DNA of 64,000 nucleotides. Source: Halorubellus salinus (lineage in GTDB: Archaea; Halobacteriota; Halobacteria; Halobacteriales; Natrialbaceae). The notes under the pieces were generated by a model. That model ran no database searches. It worked only from the letters and a program-made list of their open reading frames with translations, and was not told where the DNA came from. Positions 49,833 through 58,658 of the stretch are shown here, piece after piece (the first letter of the stretch is position 1; each line of letters opens with the position of its first letter). The stretch lies in NCBI RefSeq assembly GCF_020567525.1, contig NZ_JAJCVI010000002.1, forward strand, positions 558,001 to 622,000. Reading direction: 5' to 3'. The translations under genes were made by a program, and so were the position numbers.

Positions 49833-49840
49833 CTTTATAA
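49833..49840 (+). promoter_or_regulatory. TATA box of the DUF7123 gene
   Basis: 'CTTTATAA', a near-ideal archaeal TATA box; predicted transcription start is near 49860-49863. Confidence 0.7.
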
Positions 49841-49859
49841 CATCCTCCCGGTGATAGCG

Positions 49860-49883
49860 ATGAGCGAGGCGAACTCACAATGA
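49860..49883 (+). CDS. Leaderless 7-residue upstream ORF
   Basis: The ATG at 49860 lies about 24 bases after the TATA box centre. It encodes MSEANSQ, and its TGA overlaps the ATG of the following gene (ATGA). The layout is the same as before lysS and the ACT-hom operon. Confidence 0.5.
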   Translation: MSEANSQ

Positions 49884-50128
49884 GCGCAACTACCCAACCC
49901 TCCACGGACGACGCGCCGAGCAAGGAAGCCCGCCTGACCGAGTACCTGCGCGAGAAGGCCGCGGACGGCGAGATGTACTTCAAGTCGAAGTTCATCGCCG
50001 ACGAGGTCGGTCTCTCCCCCAAGGAGATCGGTGCGCTGATGGTCAAGCTCACCGACGCCGCAGAGGACCTCGAGATAGAGAAGTGGTCGTACACGAGCGC
50101 GACCACGTGGCGCGTCGAACCCGCCTGA
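49880..50128 (+). CDS. DUF7123-type small winged-helix protein
   Basis: 82 residues. The core 'RLTEYLREKAADGEMYFKSK' and 'FIADEVGLSPKEIGALMVKL' reads as a winged helix, ending 'WSYTSATTWRVEPA'. I recall this as a widespread haloarchaeal family of unknown role, probably DNA-binding. A strong promoter and a coupled mini-ORF precede it, suggesting regulated or high expression. Confidence 0.85.
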   Translation: MSATTQPSTDDAPSKEARLTEYLREKAADGEMYFKSKFIADEVGLSPKEIGALMVKLTDAAEDLEIEKWSYTSATTWRVEPA

Positions 50129-50313
50129 GCGGGCGACGCCACGACGTCCGAGTCGCATCGGTCACTCCCGCGCGGACCTGGTCCCCGCCGGTCCCCGTAC
50201 CCCTCCCCCACACCAACACCGACGTTCACTCACCCACCCGCTGCCCCGTCGACGACGGCCACTCCCACGGGGCGCCGTGGGTTTTTACGCGACCACGCCA
50301 TAGCGACGGATAG

Positions 50314-51480
50314 ATGCAGCCCGGTGACCCCGCTTGGTCCGCGAACTCGCCAGCAGACGGACGGCCGTCCGCACCGGCCGGCGCGCCCGACCCCGCAGCA
50401 TTCGACGACCAGTTCCACACGTACGAGACGCAGGTCGTCGACGACGAGGTGCGGTACTACGGCGAGCCCCTCGGCAGTCCGGAGGCCGTCGTCCGCGACA
50501 TCTGGGAGGTGTTCCACGAGCACGACCACGAGGTCGAGTTGACGGTCGAGGCCGGCCGGTACGTGCTCGTCGCGACCGAGCAATCCTACGGAATCGAGGG
50601 CGTTCCCTGGAAGAACGTCGCGCTGTTCCTCGCGACGGTCGTCACGACGCTGTTCGTCGGCGCGCAGTGGTACCTCATCGACCCGGTCGCGAACCCCTGG
50701 AAGGCGGTGACGACGGCGTGGCCGTTCTCCGCGGCCGTGATGGGCGTCCTGATGACCCACGAGCTCGGCCACTACGTCGCGAGTCGCTATCATCGCGTGA
50801 ACGCGAGCCTCCCGTACTTCATCCCGTTCCCGAGTCTCATCGGGACGATGGGTGCCGTCATCCGGATGAAGGGCCGGATGCCCGACCGGAAGGCCCTGTT
50901 CGACATCGGCGCGAGCGGCCCGCTCGCGGGACTCGTCGCGACGATCGTCGTGACGACCATCGGGTTGTTCCTCCAGCCGATCCCCGTCGACCCCACCGTC
51001 ATCGGGGCCGAGGGAACCATCACCATCAGTCTCGGGTTCCCGCCGCTGATGCACGCGCTCTCGTGGCTGACCGGACAGCCACTCCAGTACGGGCAGGCGC
51101 TGAACGTGAACCCGGTCGTCATCGGCGGCTGGGTGGGTGCGTTCGTCACCGTCCTGAACCTCATCCCGGTCGGGCAGCTCGACGGCGGCCACATCACGCG
51201 CGCCGTCTTCGGCGAGAACCAGTCGACGCTCGCCGCGGTCGTCCCCGTGGGGTTGTTCGGGCTCGCGGGCTACCTCCACTACTTCGAGAACATCGCGTTC
51301 CAGGCGGTCGCCGTCTGGGTGTTCTGGGGCGTGCTCGCGCTCGTCGTCGGACGCGCCGGCACCGCCGAACCGGTTCGCGACGAACCCCTGGATTCGCGAC
51401 GCCTCGCGCTCGCCGCGCTCACGTTCGTGCTCGGCGCCGCGTGCTTCATGCCGGTTCCCGTGCTCGTCTCGACGACCTGA
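50314..51480 (+). CDS. Site-2-protease-type (M50) membrane metalloprotease
   Basis: 388 residues. An N-terminal cytoplasmic domain (about 1-105) is followed by six or more membrane helices. Zinc ligands are the HExxH motif in 'MTHELGHYVASRYH' (near 150) and 'NLIPVGQLDGGHI' (near 287-299). Relatives cut membrane-bound regulators within the bilayer. A TATA-like 'GTTTTTACG' 28 bases upstream of the ATG indicates a leaderless mRNA. Confidence 0.95.
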   Translation: MQPGDPAWSANSPADGRPSAPAGAPDPAAFDDQFHTYETQVVDDEVRYYGEPLGSPEAVVRDIWEVFHEHDHEVELTVEAGRYVLVATEQSYGIEGVPWKNVALFLATVVTTLFVGAQWYLIDPVANPWKAVTTAWPFSAAVMGVLMTHELGHYVASRYHRVNASLPYFIPFPSLIGTMGAVIRMKGRMPDRKALFDIGASGPLAGLVATIVVTTIGLFLQPIPVDPTVIGAEGTITISLGFPPLMHALSWLTGQPLQYGQALNVNPVVIGGWVGAFVTVLNLIPVGQLDGGHITRAVFGENQSTLAAVVPVGLFGLAGYLHYFENIAFQAVAVWVFWGVLALVVGRAGTAEPVRDEPLDSRRLALAALTFVLGAACFMPVPVLVSTT

Positions 51481-51555
51481 CCGGGCGACTCGGTGCGGGC
51501 CGCGGACGCCGGTCTCCCCGTGGAAGCTGGTCGCCGCGTGGACGCCAGTCGCCGG

Positions 51556-52455
51556 TCAGTCCCCGTGCGTGAACCCGCGGTCCGGGAGGGCATCCCCGCC
51601 TGCGGTGACGGCTGCGTCGCCGCCTGCGTCGGCGGCCGCGGCCGCGACGTCGCCGACGACGGTGAGGTCGACCGGGCACGCGTCGCGTGCGGCCGCGACG
51701 TCGCGCTCGGGGAGCGTGCAGACGAGTTCGAAGTCCTCGCCGAAGAAGACGGTCATCTCGCGAGCGTCCGCGTCGTCGGTCGCGTAGTCGGCGACGGCGT
51801 CGACCGCGGGGACGGCTGCCTCGTCGACGTCGACCGTGCAGTCGCTCGCGGCGGCGAGCTGGTGGAGTGACCGTGCGAGGCCGTCGCTGGAGTCCATCAT
51901 CGCGGTCGCGTACGGGGCGAGGGCGCGGCCGGCGGCGACGCGGGGCGTGAACTGGAAGAGCTCGTTCGCGCGGTCGACGTCGCCCGCGTCGAACGCCCGG
52001 AGCGCCGCCGCCGACCGGCCGAGGCCGCCGGTGACGCAGACGACGTCGCCTGCGTTCGCGCCCGAGCGAGTGACGGGGTCGTCGATCTCGCCGAGTGCCG
52101 TCGACGCGACCGTGAACTCGTCGTGGCCGTCGAGGTCACCGCCGACGTACTCCGCGTCGACGCGCTCGCAGACGTCGCGAGCGCCCGAGAGGAACGCCTC
52201 GAGTTCCGCAGCGTCGAACGCTGGCGCGCCGTACACGGCGACGGCGGCGGTCGCCGTCGCGCCCATCGCGGCGACGTCCGAGAGCGACGCGCCGACCGCC
52301 CGCCAGCCCGCCGTGTACCGCGTCGTCCCCGCCGGGAAGTCCGTCGACTCGTGGAGCATGTCCGTCGTCACCACGGTCCCGTCGACGACCGCGGCATCGT
52401 CCCCGGCACGCCCGACCAGGCCACCGACCAGGTCGAGTGCCGCCCGTTCGTCCAT
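51556..52455 (-). CDS. thiL: Thiamine-monophosphate kinase
   Basis: 299 residues. The family pattern is 'GDDAAVVDGTVVTTDMLHES' near residue 18, 'GASLSDVAAMGATATAAV' (part of the AIR-synthase-like fold), and 'MMDSSDGLARSL' in the second half, with 'FFGEDFELVCTL'. It makes thiamine diphosphate with ATP. The ATG at 52455 is supported by a TATA-like 'GCTTTTGTC' 27 bases upstream; longer frames upstream have random composition. Confidence 0.95.
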   Translation of the reverse strand: MDERAALDLVGGLVGRAGDDAAVVDGTVVTTDMLHESTDFPAGTTRYTAGWRAVGASLSDVAAMGATATAAVAVYGAPAFDAAELEAFLSGARDVCERVDAEYVGGDLDGHDEFTVASTALGEIDDPVTRSGANAGDVVCVTGGLGRSAAALRAFDAGDVDRANELFQFTPRVAAGRALAPYATAMMDSSDGLARSLHQLAAASDCTVDVDEAAVPAVDAVADYATDDADAREMTVFFGEDFELVCTLPERDVAAARDACPVDLTVVGDVAAAAADAGGDAAVTAGGDALPDRGFTHGD

Positions 52456-52618
52456 GCCCTCGAATTGCGGTCGAATCGACAAAAGCGACGCGATACCGAG
52501 CCCCAGCGCCGCCGGCTCCGGCTCGACGCCACCGACGGACCCCAGGGCCGTCGACGGTCCGCCCGCACCGTCGTTGCGAGGCGGTGGGTTCAAACCGAGT
52601 GCGGTCGTCGGCTCGTGT

Positions 52619-53653
52619 ATGTTCGAGGACGTCGACGGTCGCGCCATCGCCGCCGGGTTCCTCGGCGCGGCCCTGGTCCTCGTCGGTCTCCTGTGGTTCG
52701 TCGGCGTCGACGAGGTGCTCACGCGAGTGACGAACGCACCACCGAGCATGCTCGCACTCATCGTCGCCGCCGCCGCCTGCTGGCTCGCGTCGTGGGGGCT
52801 CGCGCTCCGCGCCGTCCTCGCGAGCCTCGGCCTCTCGCTGTCGCGAGTCCAGTCGTTCGTCGTGTTCTCGGCGGCGACGTTCGCGAACAACGTCACGCCG
52901 TTCGGGCAAGCCGGCGGGGAACCCGTGAGCGCGCTGTTCATCTCGCGCGAAGCCGACACCGAGTACGAGACCGCGCTCGCCGCCATCGCGAGCGTCGACG
53001 GCCTGAACTTCGTTCCCTCCATCGGGTTCGCGTTGCTCGCGGTCGGGTACTACGCGGTCACCATCGCGTTCAACGACCGGCTCGTGTTCGTCGCCACCGC
53101 GGTCGCCGCGCTCGCCGTCGCGCTCGCCGCCGCCGCCGTCCTCGGGTGGCGGAACCGGTACGCGATAGAGCACCGGCTCGTCCGCGGGCTCGCACCCATC
53201 CTCGGTCGCGTGACCGCACGCCTCCCCGTCGTCTCGCGCGTCAAGGTCGACGTCATCGAACGCCGCATCGAGGGGTTCTTCCACGCCATCGAGCGCGTCG
53301 CGACCGACCGCCAGAACCTCGCGAGCGCGCTCAGTCTGTCCGCGCTCGGGTGGGCGTTCTCCATCACGTCGCTGTCGCTATCGCTGTACGCGGTCAGTGA
53401 CGTGGCCGCCGTGAACGTCGTCGCCGCCGCGATGCTCGCCATCCCCCTCGGCAGTCTCGCCGGCGTCACCCCGCTCCCCGGCGGCCTCGGCGGCATCGAA
53501 GCCGTCCTCATCTTCGTGCTGACGCCCGTCCTCCCCGCGCTCGGAAGCGGAGCCGTCGCCGCTGCCGTCCTCCTGCATCGCGCCGCGACGTACTGGCTCC
53601 CGTTGCTCGTCGGCGGCGGCTCCGTCGCCGCACTCTCCGCGCGAGCCGACTAG
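52619..53653 (+). CDS. Flippase-like / lysylphosphatidylglycerol-synthase-type membrane protein
   Basis: 344 residues with about eight membrane helices. 'FSAATFANNVTPFGQAGGEP' is the family signature of the UPF0104/AglD-like group, and 'GVTPLPGGLGGIEAVL' recurs near the C-terminus. Members include bacterial MprF membrane parts and the haloarchaeal AglD region used in lipid-linked glycan handling. The substrate is unknown. It is divergent from thiL. Confidence 0.9.
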   Translation: MFEDVDGRAIAAGFLGAALVLVGLLWFVGVDEVLTRVTNAPPSMLALIVAAAACWLASWGLALRAVLASLGLSLSRVQSFVVFSAATFANNVTPFGQAGGEPVSALFISREADTEYETALAAIASVDGLNFVPSIGFALLAVGYYAVTIAFNDRLVFVATAVAALAVALAAAAVLGWRNRYAIEHRLVRGLAPILGRVTARLPVVSRVKVDVIERRIEGFFHAIERVATDRQNLASALSLSALGWAFSITSLSLSLYAVSDVAAVNVVAAAMLAIPLGSLAGVTPLPGGLGGIEAVLIFVLTPVLPALGSGAVAAAVLLHRAATYWLPLLVGGGSVAALSARAD

Positions 53654-53759
53654 CACCACGTCTCGCGGCCGTTCACCGCCGAACACGCCGGGTTCGAGCG
53701 CGTCGCCGCGGCTATCGAATACGATGGACTTTTAGGCAGCGCGGGGGTACGAACCGGCA

Positions 53760-54215
53760 ATGACGACGATGTACGACGTCCCGGCGGACGCGCTCATCGA
53801 GGCGCTCGCCGACGACCTCTCGGACCGACTCGAGGAACCGGAATGGATGATCGTCACGAAGACCGGGAACAGCAAGGAGCTGCCCCCCGAACAGGAGGAC
53901 TTCTGGGCCACCCGCGGCGCCAGCCTCCTCCGGAAGGTCGCCGACAACGAACCCATCGGTATCGAGCGCCTGTCGACGATGTACGGCGGCTCGAAGGCCG
54001 GCACGAACCGCTACGGCGTCTCCGGCACGCACCGCGAGGACGGCTCGAAGAAGGTCATCCGGACGCTCCTCCAGCAGCTCGAGGACGAGGACCTCATCCA
54101 GACGCGCGAAGGCCAGGGTCGCGCCATCACGCCCGCGGGCCGCAGCTTGCTGGACGACACGGCCGGCCAGGTCATGCAGGACCTCGACCGTCCGGAACTC
54201 GAGAAGTACGCGTAA
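53760..54215 (+). CDS. rps19e: Small ribosomal subunit protein eS19
   Basis: 151 residues; '[20 protein letters not shown]', '[14 protein letters not shown]', '[20 protein letters not shown]' and '[15 protein letters not shown]' are family signatures. A TATA-like 'CTTTTAGG' 28 bases before the ATG makes it leaderless. It is followed by the PDCD5 gene in the usual archaeal order. Confidence 0.97.
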   Translation: MTTMYDVPADALIEALADDLSDRLEEPEWMIVTKTGNSKELPPEQEDFWATRGASLLRKVADNEPIGIERLSTMYGGSKAGTNRYGVSGTHREDGSKKVIRTLLQQLEDEDLIQTREGQGRAITPAGRSLLDDTAGQVMQDLDRPELEKYA

Positions 54216-54282
54216 GCAGGTCGTCGGGGCTGGCGTGTCGAGTCCCGAAACCGTTTTTTCGCCGACGCACCAAAGCGTTCGT

Positions 54283-54630
54283 ATGAGCGACAGCCAGGAC
54301 GACCTCGAGAAGCTACGCGAGGAGAAGATGCAGGAGCTCCGCGAGCGCAAGCAGGCCCAGGAGGGCGATAGCGAGGCGCAGGAGGCCCGCCAGCAGGAGG
54401 CCGAGGCCCAGAAGAAGGCGTTGCTCCGCCAGCACCTCACGGACGGGGCGCGAAAGCGCCTGAACTCGGTGAAGATGAGCAAGCCTGAGTTCGGCGAGCA
54501 GGCCGAACAGCAGATTCTCGCGCTCGCGCAGCGCGGGCAGATCGGTGGGAAGATAGACGAGGAGAAGATGAAGGCGCTCCTGAAGGAACTCAAGCCCGAC
54601 GAGAAGAGCTTCAACGTGCGTCGGCGGTAG
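54283..54630 (+). CDS. PDCD5-family DNA-binding protein
   Basis: 115 residues, fully helical and highly charged. '[20 protein letters not shown]' and '[14 protein letters not shown]' are PDCD5/TFAR19 signatures. Archaeal members bind DNA or translation complexes; the exact role is unsettled. It may be co-transcribed with rps19e but has its own TATA-like 'CGTTTTTTC' 27 bases upstream. Its stop directly abuts the next ATG. Confidence 0.95.
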   Translation: MSDSQDDLEKLREEKMQELRERKQAQEGDSEAQEARQQEAEAQKKALLRQHLTDGARKRLNSVKMSKPEFGEQAEQQILALAQRGQIGGKIDEEKMKALLKELKPDEKSFNVRRR

Positions 54631-55221
54631 ATGGAGCTCGGGTTGCTCTACAGCGGTGGGAAGGATTCGACGCTCGCCGCACTGTTGCTCGACGACTTCT
54701 ACGACGTGACGCTCGTCACCGGTCACTTCGGCGTGACCGACGACTGGGAGCACGCGAAAGCGGCAGCCGAGTCGGTCGGGTTCGCGCACGAACGCATCGA
54801 GCTCGACGAGGCTGCGGCGCGCGATGCGGTCGAGAAGATGGTCGCGGATGGGTTCCCGCGGAACGGCATCCAGGCGGTCCACGAGCACGCGCTCGAGCGC
54901 CTGGCCGCGGAAGGGTTCGACGCGATCGCGGACGGGACGCGCCGCGACGACCGCGTGCCGACGGTGTCGCGTGCGCAAGCGCAGAGCCTCGAGGATCGCC
55001 ACGACGTGGACTACATCTCGCCGCTCTCGGGGTTCGGTCGTGGCGCGGTCGACCGGCTCGTCGACTCCGCGCTCTCGGTGACGGTCGGCCCGAGCGAGGA
55101 CATCCCGCGCGCTGACTACGAGGCCGAGTTGCGGGTGCTGCTCCGCGAGGAACACGGCGAGGGCGCGGTCGCCGAGGTGTTCCCGGCGCACGACCAGACG
55201 TACGTCGAAGGGCCACGATAG
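54631..55221 (+). CDS. PP-loop ATPase, Asn-synthase/tRNA-modification-like
   Basis: 196 residues. The PP-loop 'YSGGKDSTLAALLL' lies at residues 8-21. 'ADGTRRDDRVPT' and 'DYISPLSGFGR' follow. PP-loop enzymes adenylate a substrate before adding sulfur or nitrogen, for example in tRNA thiolation. This haloarchaeal group (DUF7411, from memory) has no assigned substrate. It starts at the base after the PDCD5 stop, so the two are coupled. Confidence 0.88.
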   Translation: MELGLLYSGGKDSTLAALLLDDFYDVTLVTGHFGVTDDWEHAKAAAESVGFAHERIELDEAAARDAVEKMVADGFPRNGIQAVHEHALERLAAEGFDAIADGTRRDDRVPTVSRAQAQSLEDRHDVDYISPLSGFGRGAVDRLVDSALSVTVGPSEDIPRADYEAELRVLLREEHGEGAVAEVFPAHDQTYVEGPR

Positions 55222-55258
55222 GGCGTCCTTCGGCGCGCTCAGCCACGCTCGGCGTGCA

Positions 55259-55302
55259 CTCGACGAACGCTCGGTGGACGCTCGACGAACGCTCGGTGGA
55301 CG
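55259..55302. repeat. 22-base tandem duplication upstream of hisS
   Basis: Two perfect copies (55259-55280, 55281-55302) beginning CTCGACGAACGCTCGG, with degenerate pieces on both sides. They lie 65-108 bases before hisS and outside its core promoter. Confidence 0.85.
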
Positions 55303-55366
55303 CTCGGGTTCGTGGCGTGCGTCGGCAAGCGAAAGGTTGGAGGGACGGACTCGCGAAGCCTCGGGT

Positions 55367-56671
55367 ATGTATGATGGACTGAAGGGGTTCAAGGACTTCT
55401 ATCCCCGTGAGATGGCCGCCCACAGGGAGGTCATCGATACCGTCGAAGGGGCGGCGCGCCGGTACGGGTTCCGGGAGGTAGAGACCCCGCGACTCGAGCG
55501 TGCGGAGATGTGGACGGACAAGTCCGGTGACGAAATCGTCGACGAGCTGTACGCGTTCGAGGACAAGGGCGGGCGGATGGTGACGCTCGCGCCCGAGTTG
55601 ACGCCGACGGTCGCGCGGATGGTCGTCGCGAAGCAACAGGAGCTCTCGAAGCCGATCAAGTGGATGTCGACGCGGCCGTTCTGGCGATACGAGGCCGTCC
55701 AGCAGGGGCGTTTCCGCGAGTTCTACCAGACGAACGTCGACATCTTCGGGTCGAGCGAGCCGGACGCGGACGCGGAGATCCTCGCGTTCGCGGCGGACGC
55801 GCTCGTCGACCTCGGCCTCGACGCTGCGGACTTCGAGTTCCGCGTCTCCCACCGCGACGTCCTCGGGACGCTCCTCTCGGAGTACGGCGACGACGTCGAC
55901 ACGCGCGAGGCGATCCGTGCGGTCGACAAGCGCGCGAAAGTCGAGGAGAACGAGTACCTCGGGTTGCTCGCCGACGCGGGCCTGAGCTACGACGACGCCC
56001 GCCAGTTCGACGACCTCCTCGTCGCGGGCGAGGACGACCTCGACGAACTCGTCGCATTCAGCGACGCGGTCGAACCTGCGGTGGACAACCTTCGCGCGGT
56101 CCTCGACGCGGCCGAGGACTTCGGCGTCCGCGAGTACTGCGACCTGTCGCTGACGACCGCTCGCGGCCTCGACTACTACACTGGCGTGGTGTTCGAGTGC
56201 TTCGACAGCGCGGGCGAGGTCGGCCGCTCCGTGTTCGGCGGCGGCCGCTACGACGACCTCATCGAGGACTTCGGCGGCCAGCCGACGCCCGCGGTCGGCG
56301 TCGCACCCGGCGTGATGAACTCCACGCTTCCCCTCCTCCTCCAGCGCGCCGGCGTCTGGCCCGAGGAGGAACTCGCGACGGACTACTACGTCCTCCAGGT
56401 CGGCGACACGCGCCCCGTCGCCGCGAGAGTCGCGCGCGACCTCCGCGCCGCGGGTCACGTCGTCGAGACGGACGTCTCCGGGCGGAGCTTCGGCGCACAG
56501 ATGGGGTACGCGGACTCCATCAACGCCGACACCGTCGTCATCGTCGGCGAGCAGGACCTCGAGAACGACGAGGTCACGATCAAGGACATGGACAGCGGCG
56601 ACCAGACGACCGCGGCCGTCGACGAGTTCCCCGGGGACCGCACGCGACCGACGTACGACGACTACGCCTGA
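55367..56671 (+). CDS. hisS: Histidyl-tRNA synthetase
   Basis: 434 residues, class II synthetase. Motif 2 lies in 'RPFWRYEAVQQGRFREFYQT'. The histidine-specific motifs are 'TARGLDYYTGVVFE' and 'GGGRYDDLIEDFGG'. An anticodon-binding domain follows from about residue 335 ('YYVLQVGDTRPVAARVARDL'). The ATG gives 'MYDGLKGFKDFYP', the standard N-terminus. It is convergent with the next gene, with adjacent stops. Confidence 0.97.
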   Translation: MYDGLKGFKDFYPREMAAHREVIDTVEGAARRYGFREVETPRLERAEMWTDKSGDEIVDELYAFEDKGGRMVTLAPELTPTVARMVVAKQQELSKPIKWMSTRPFWRYEAVQQGRFREFYQTNVDIFGSSEPDADAEILAFAADALVDLGLDAADFEFRVSHRDVLGTLLSEYGDDVDTREAIRAVDKRAKVEENEYLGLLADAGLSYDDARQFDDLLVAGEDDLDELVAFSDAVEPAVDNLRAVLDAAEDFGVREYCDLSLTTARGLDYYTGVVFECFDSAGEVGRSVFGGGRYDDLIEDFGGQPTPAVGVAPGVMNSTLPLLLQRAGVWPEEELATDYYVLQVGDTRPVAARVARDLRAAGHVVETDVSGRSFGAQMGYADSINADTVVIVGEQDLENDEVTIKDMDSGDQTTAAVDEFPGDRTRPTYDDYA

Positions 56672-57154
56672 CTACGCGTCCTCGCCGCTCGCGGCCGCGT
56701 CACCGCCTTCTTCTTCCGATTCGGCTTCGCCTTCGTCGAGTGCGGCACGGCACCGGTAGACGACCGCCGCCTGGACCATCTCGCCGGGCGTCCGGAACGC
56801 TGTCGTCCGGGAGAGGAACGAGCTCGTGGTCGCGGCCGCGGGGTCGGCGTCGTCGCCGTCGCGGCGACCGGCGAACGCGGCGTCGACGTTCGAGCGCGCC
56901 CACGGACTCGCGCCGAGGAAGTCCGCGAACGACTCGAACTCCGAGTTCGCTTGCAGGAACGCTGGACTCAACAGGGTCGCGAGCGCGGCAACGTCGCCCT
57001 CGGCGACCCTGTCCGCGAGTTCCGCGCCCTCGCCGAGCGCGTCGGTGAGCGCGTCCAGGTCCGCGTCCGTGTACGGGCCGTCGTCGAGCGCGAGTCGGTC
57101 GGCGAGGTTCGCGCCGACGAGGTCGGCGACCTCCTCGCCCGAGTACTCCGTCAT
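56672..57154 (-). CDS. Haloarchaeal protein of unknown function
   Basis: 160 residues, helical, acidic and soluble, with 'SGEEVADLVGANLADRLALD', 'FADFLGASPWARSNVDAAF' and 'SFLSRTTAFRTPGEMVQAAV'. The C-terminal 25 residues are an acidic Glu/Ala tail. No family was recognised. The ATG at 57154 is chosen because upstream residues have random composition. Confidence 0.78.
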   Translation of the reverse strand: MTEYSGEEVADLVGANLADRLALDDGPYTDADLDALTDALGEGAELADRVAEGDVAALATLLSPAFLQANSEFESFADFLGASPWARSNVDAAFAGRRDGDDADPAAATTSSFLSRTTAFRTPGEMVQAAVVYRCRAALDEGEAESEEEGGDAAASGEDA

Positions 57155-57449
57155 GGCGCGGTAGTCGCCCGGCGCGCGGGTAAGCGTGTCGCCGATCGAC
57201 CACGACGACGCCACGCGACGGTTCAAGTACGAGGCCGCGGCGACGGTCGGCGTGCCGTGACGACCCATCGCGGGGCGCGCCCGACGACCAGCGCGACGCC
57301 AGCGTCCCGCGGCGATCGACCCAGCACGTGCCCCCTCGCGTGACCGGCAGGGAGCGGGCTCGGTGCGGCGTCGCCAGTCAGCCCCCCAGCAGTAGACGGG
57401 GACACCGCGGTCCGTAGCGCACTTCTCCCCGAGTCGCGTAGCCGCTGGC

Positions 57450-58292
57450 ATGCGAGCGTTCCGCGTCGCCTACGACGGTCGCCCGTACCACGGCTTCCAG
57501 CGCCAGCCGAACGTGCCGACCGTCGAGGACGCCATCTTCGACGCGCTCCGCGGCCTCGGCGTGCTCGCGGCCGACGCCGGCGCGCCCGACGGATACGCGG
57601 CAGCGGGCCGCACGGACGCCGGCGTGTCCGCGATAACGCAGACCGTCGCGTTCGAGTGCCCGGACTGGCTGACGCCCCGCGCGTTCAACGGCGAACTCCC
57701 CGAGCACGTCCGCGCGTGGGCGAGTGCCGACGTCCACGACGCGTTCCACGCGACCCATCACGCGACGAGCCGCGCGTACGACTACCACCTGTACGCGCCG
57801 ACCGCCGACGTCGACCGCGCAGCCGCGGCACTCGCGAAGCTCGAAGGCACCCACGACTTCGCGGACCTGACCGCGGCGAGCGACGACGACACGACGCGGA
57901 CCGTCGAGACGGCGACCGTCGTTCGCGAGGGCGACGTCCTCCGCGTGCACGTTCGCGCCGACGGGTTCCTCTGGGAGCTCGTGCGCCGGCTCGTCGCGCT
58001 CGTCCGGAGCGTCGCGACCGGCGACCGCGACCTCGACGCCGTCGACCGCGCGCTCGCAACCGAACCGCTCCCCGACCACGAGCGCGTCGGGCCCGCCCCA
58101 CCCGAGCCGCTCGTGCTCGTCGACGCGACCTACCCCGAGGTCGCGTTCGAGCGCGACGACGAGGCCGCAACGAGCGCCACCACCGTCTTCGAGTCCGCGC
58201 ACGCCACCGCCGTCTCACGAGCTCGCGTCACCAGCGCGCTCCGGGACGGCGTCGATGCGCCATCCGCCGATACCGACGACAGTCCACGCTGA
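57450..58292 (+). CDS. truA: tRNA pseudouridine synthase A
   Basis: 280 residues. The catalytic Asp is in 'AAGRTDAGVSAITQTVAFEC' (near residue 55). 'SRAYDYHLYAP', 'GTHDFADLTA' and 'RADGFLWELVRRLVALVRSV' are also family signatures. It converts uridines 38-40 of tRNA. The last 30 residues lie beyond the usual domain, and the stop region is part of a 38-base tandem duplication that may have changed the terminus. Confidence 0.95.
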   Translation: MRAFRVAYDGRPYHGFQRQPNVPTVEDAIFDALRGLGVLAADAGAPDGYAAAGRTDAGVSAITQTVAFECPDWLTPRAFNGELPEHVRAWASADVHDAFHATHHATSRAYDYHLYAPTADVDRAAAALAKLEGTHDFADLTAASDDDTTRTVETATVVREGDVLRVHVRADGFLWELVRRLVALVRSVATGDRDLDAVDRALATEPLPDHERVGPAPPEPLVLVDATYPEVAFERDDEAATSATTVFESAHATAVSRARVTSALRDGVDAPSADTDDSPR

Positions 58293-58335
58293 ACCGGCCG
58301 CCCGCCGATACCGACGACAGTCCACGCTGAACCGG
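58264..58335. repeat. Direct duplication across the truA stop codon
   Basis: 34 identical bases (beginning CCGCCGATACCGACGACAGT) occur at 58264-58297 and 58302-58335, a 38-base period. The first copy contains the truA stop codon; the second repeats it in non-coding DNA. Confidence 0.9.
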
Positions 58336-58402
58336 GCGTCCACCGGCGAGAGTGCGACGTGATAGCGATTGGACTTATGTCGCTCCCTCGCGTAGCGATG
58401 GC

Positions 58403-58630
58403 ATGGTCGAGTCCTCGTCCGCGGCGCGACGGGTGGTGCGCGTCGCCGGGCGCGTCGCCTACGCGGCCCTGGTCGTCCACGCGCTCTACGTCGTCCTCAC
58501 CGCCGAGTGGCCAGAAGCGGCAGCGCTCGTCTTCCTCCTCGCCGTCTGGTACGACTATCGAGCCTCGACGACGCTCCGGCGCGTCCACCGGCGGATGTTC
58601 GGACGCGCCGCCGGGCCGTCCTCGAGCTGA
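58403..58630 (+). CDS. Small two-helix membrane protein
   Basis: 75 residues from ATG 58403, chosen because a TATA-like 'ACTTATGT' lies 27 bases upstream. A basic N-terminus is followed by helices near 15-32 and 36-48, then a basic Arg-rich tail. No family was recognised. It is convergent with the M28 peptidase gene. Confidence 0.75.
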   Translation: MVESSSAARRVVRVAGRVAYAALVVHALYVVLTAEWPEAAALVFLLAVWYDYRASTTLRRVHRRMFGRAAGPSSS

Positions 58631-58658
58631 CCGTCGCGTCACCTCGTCCCGGACCGAG

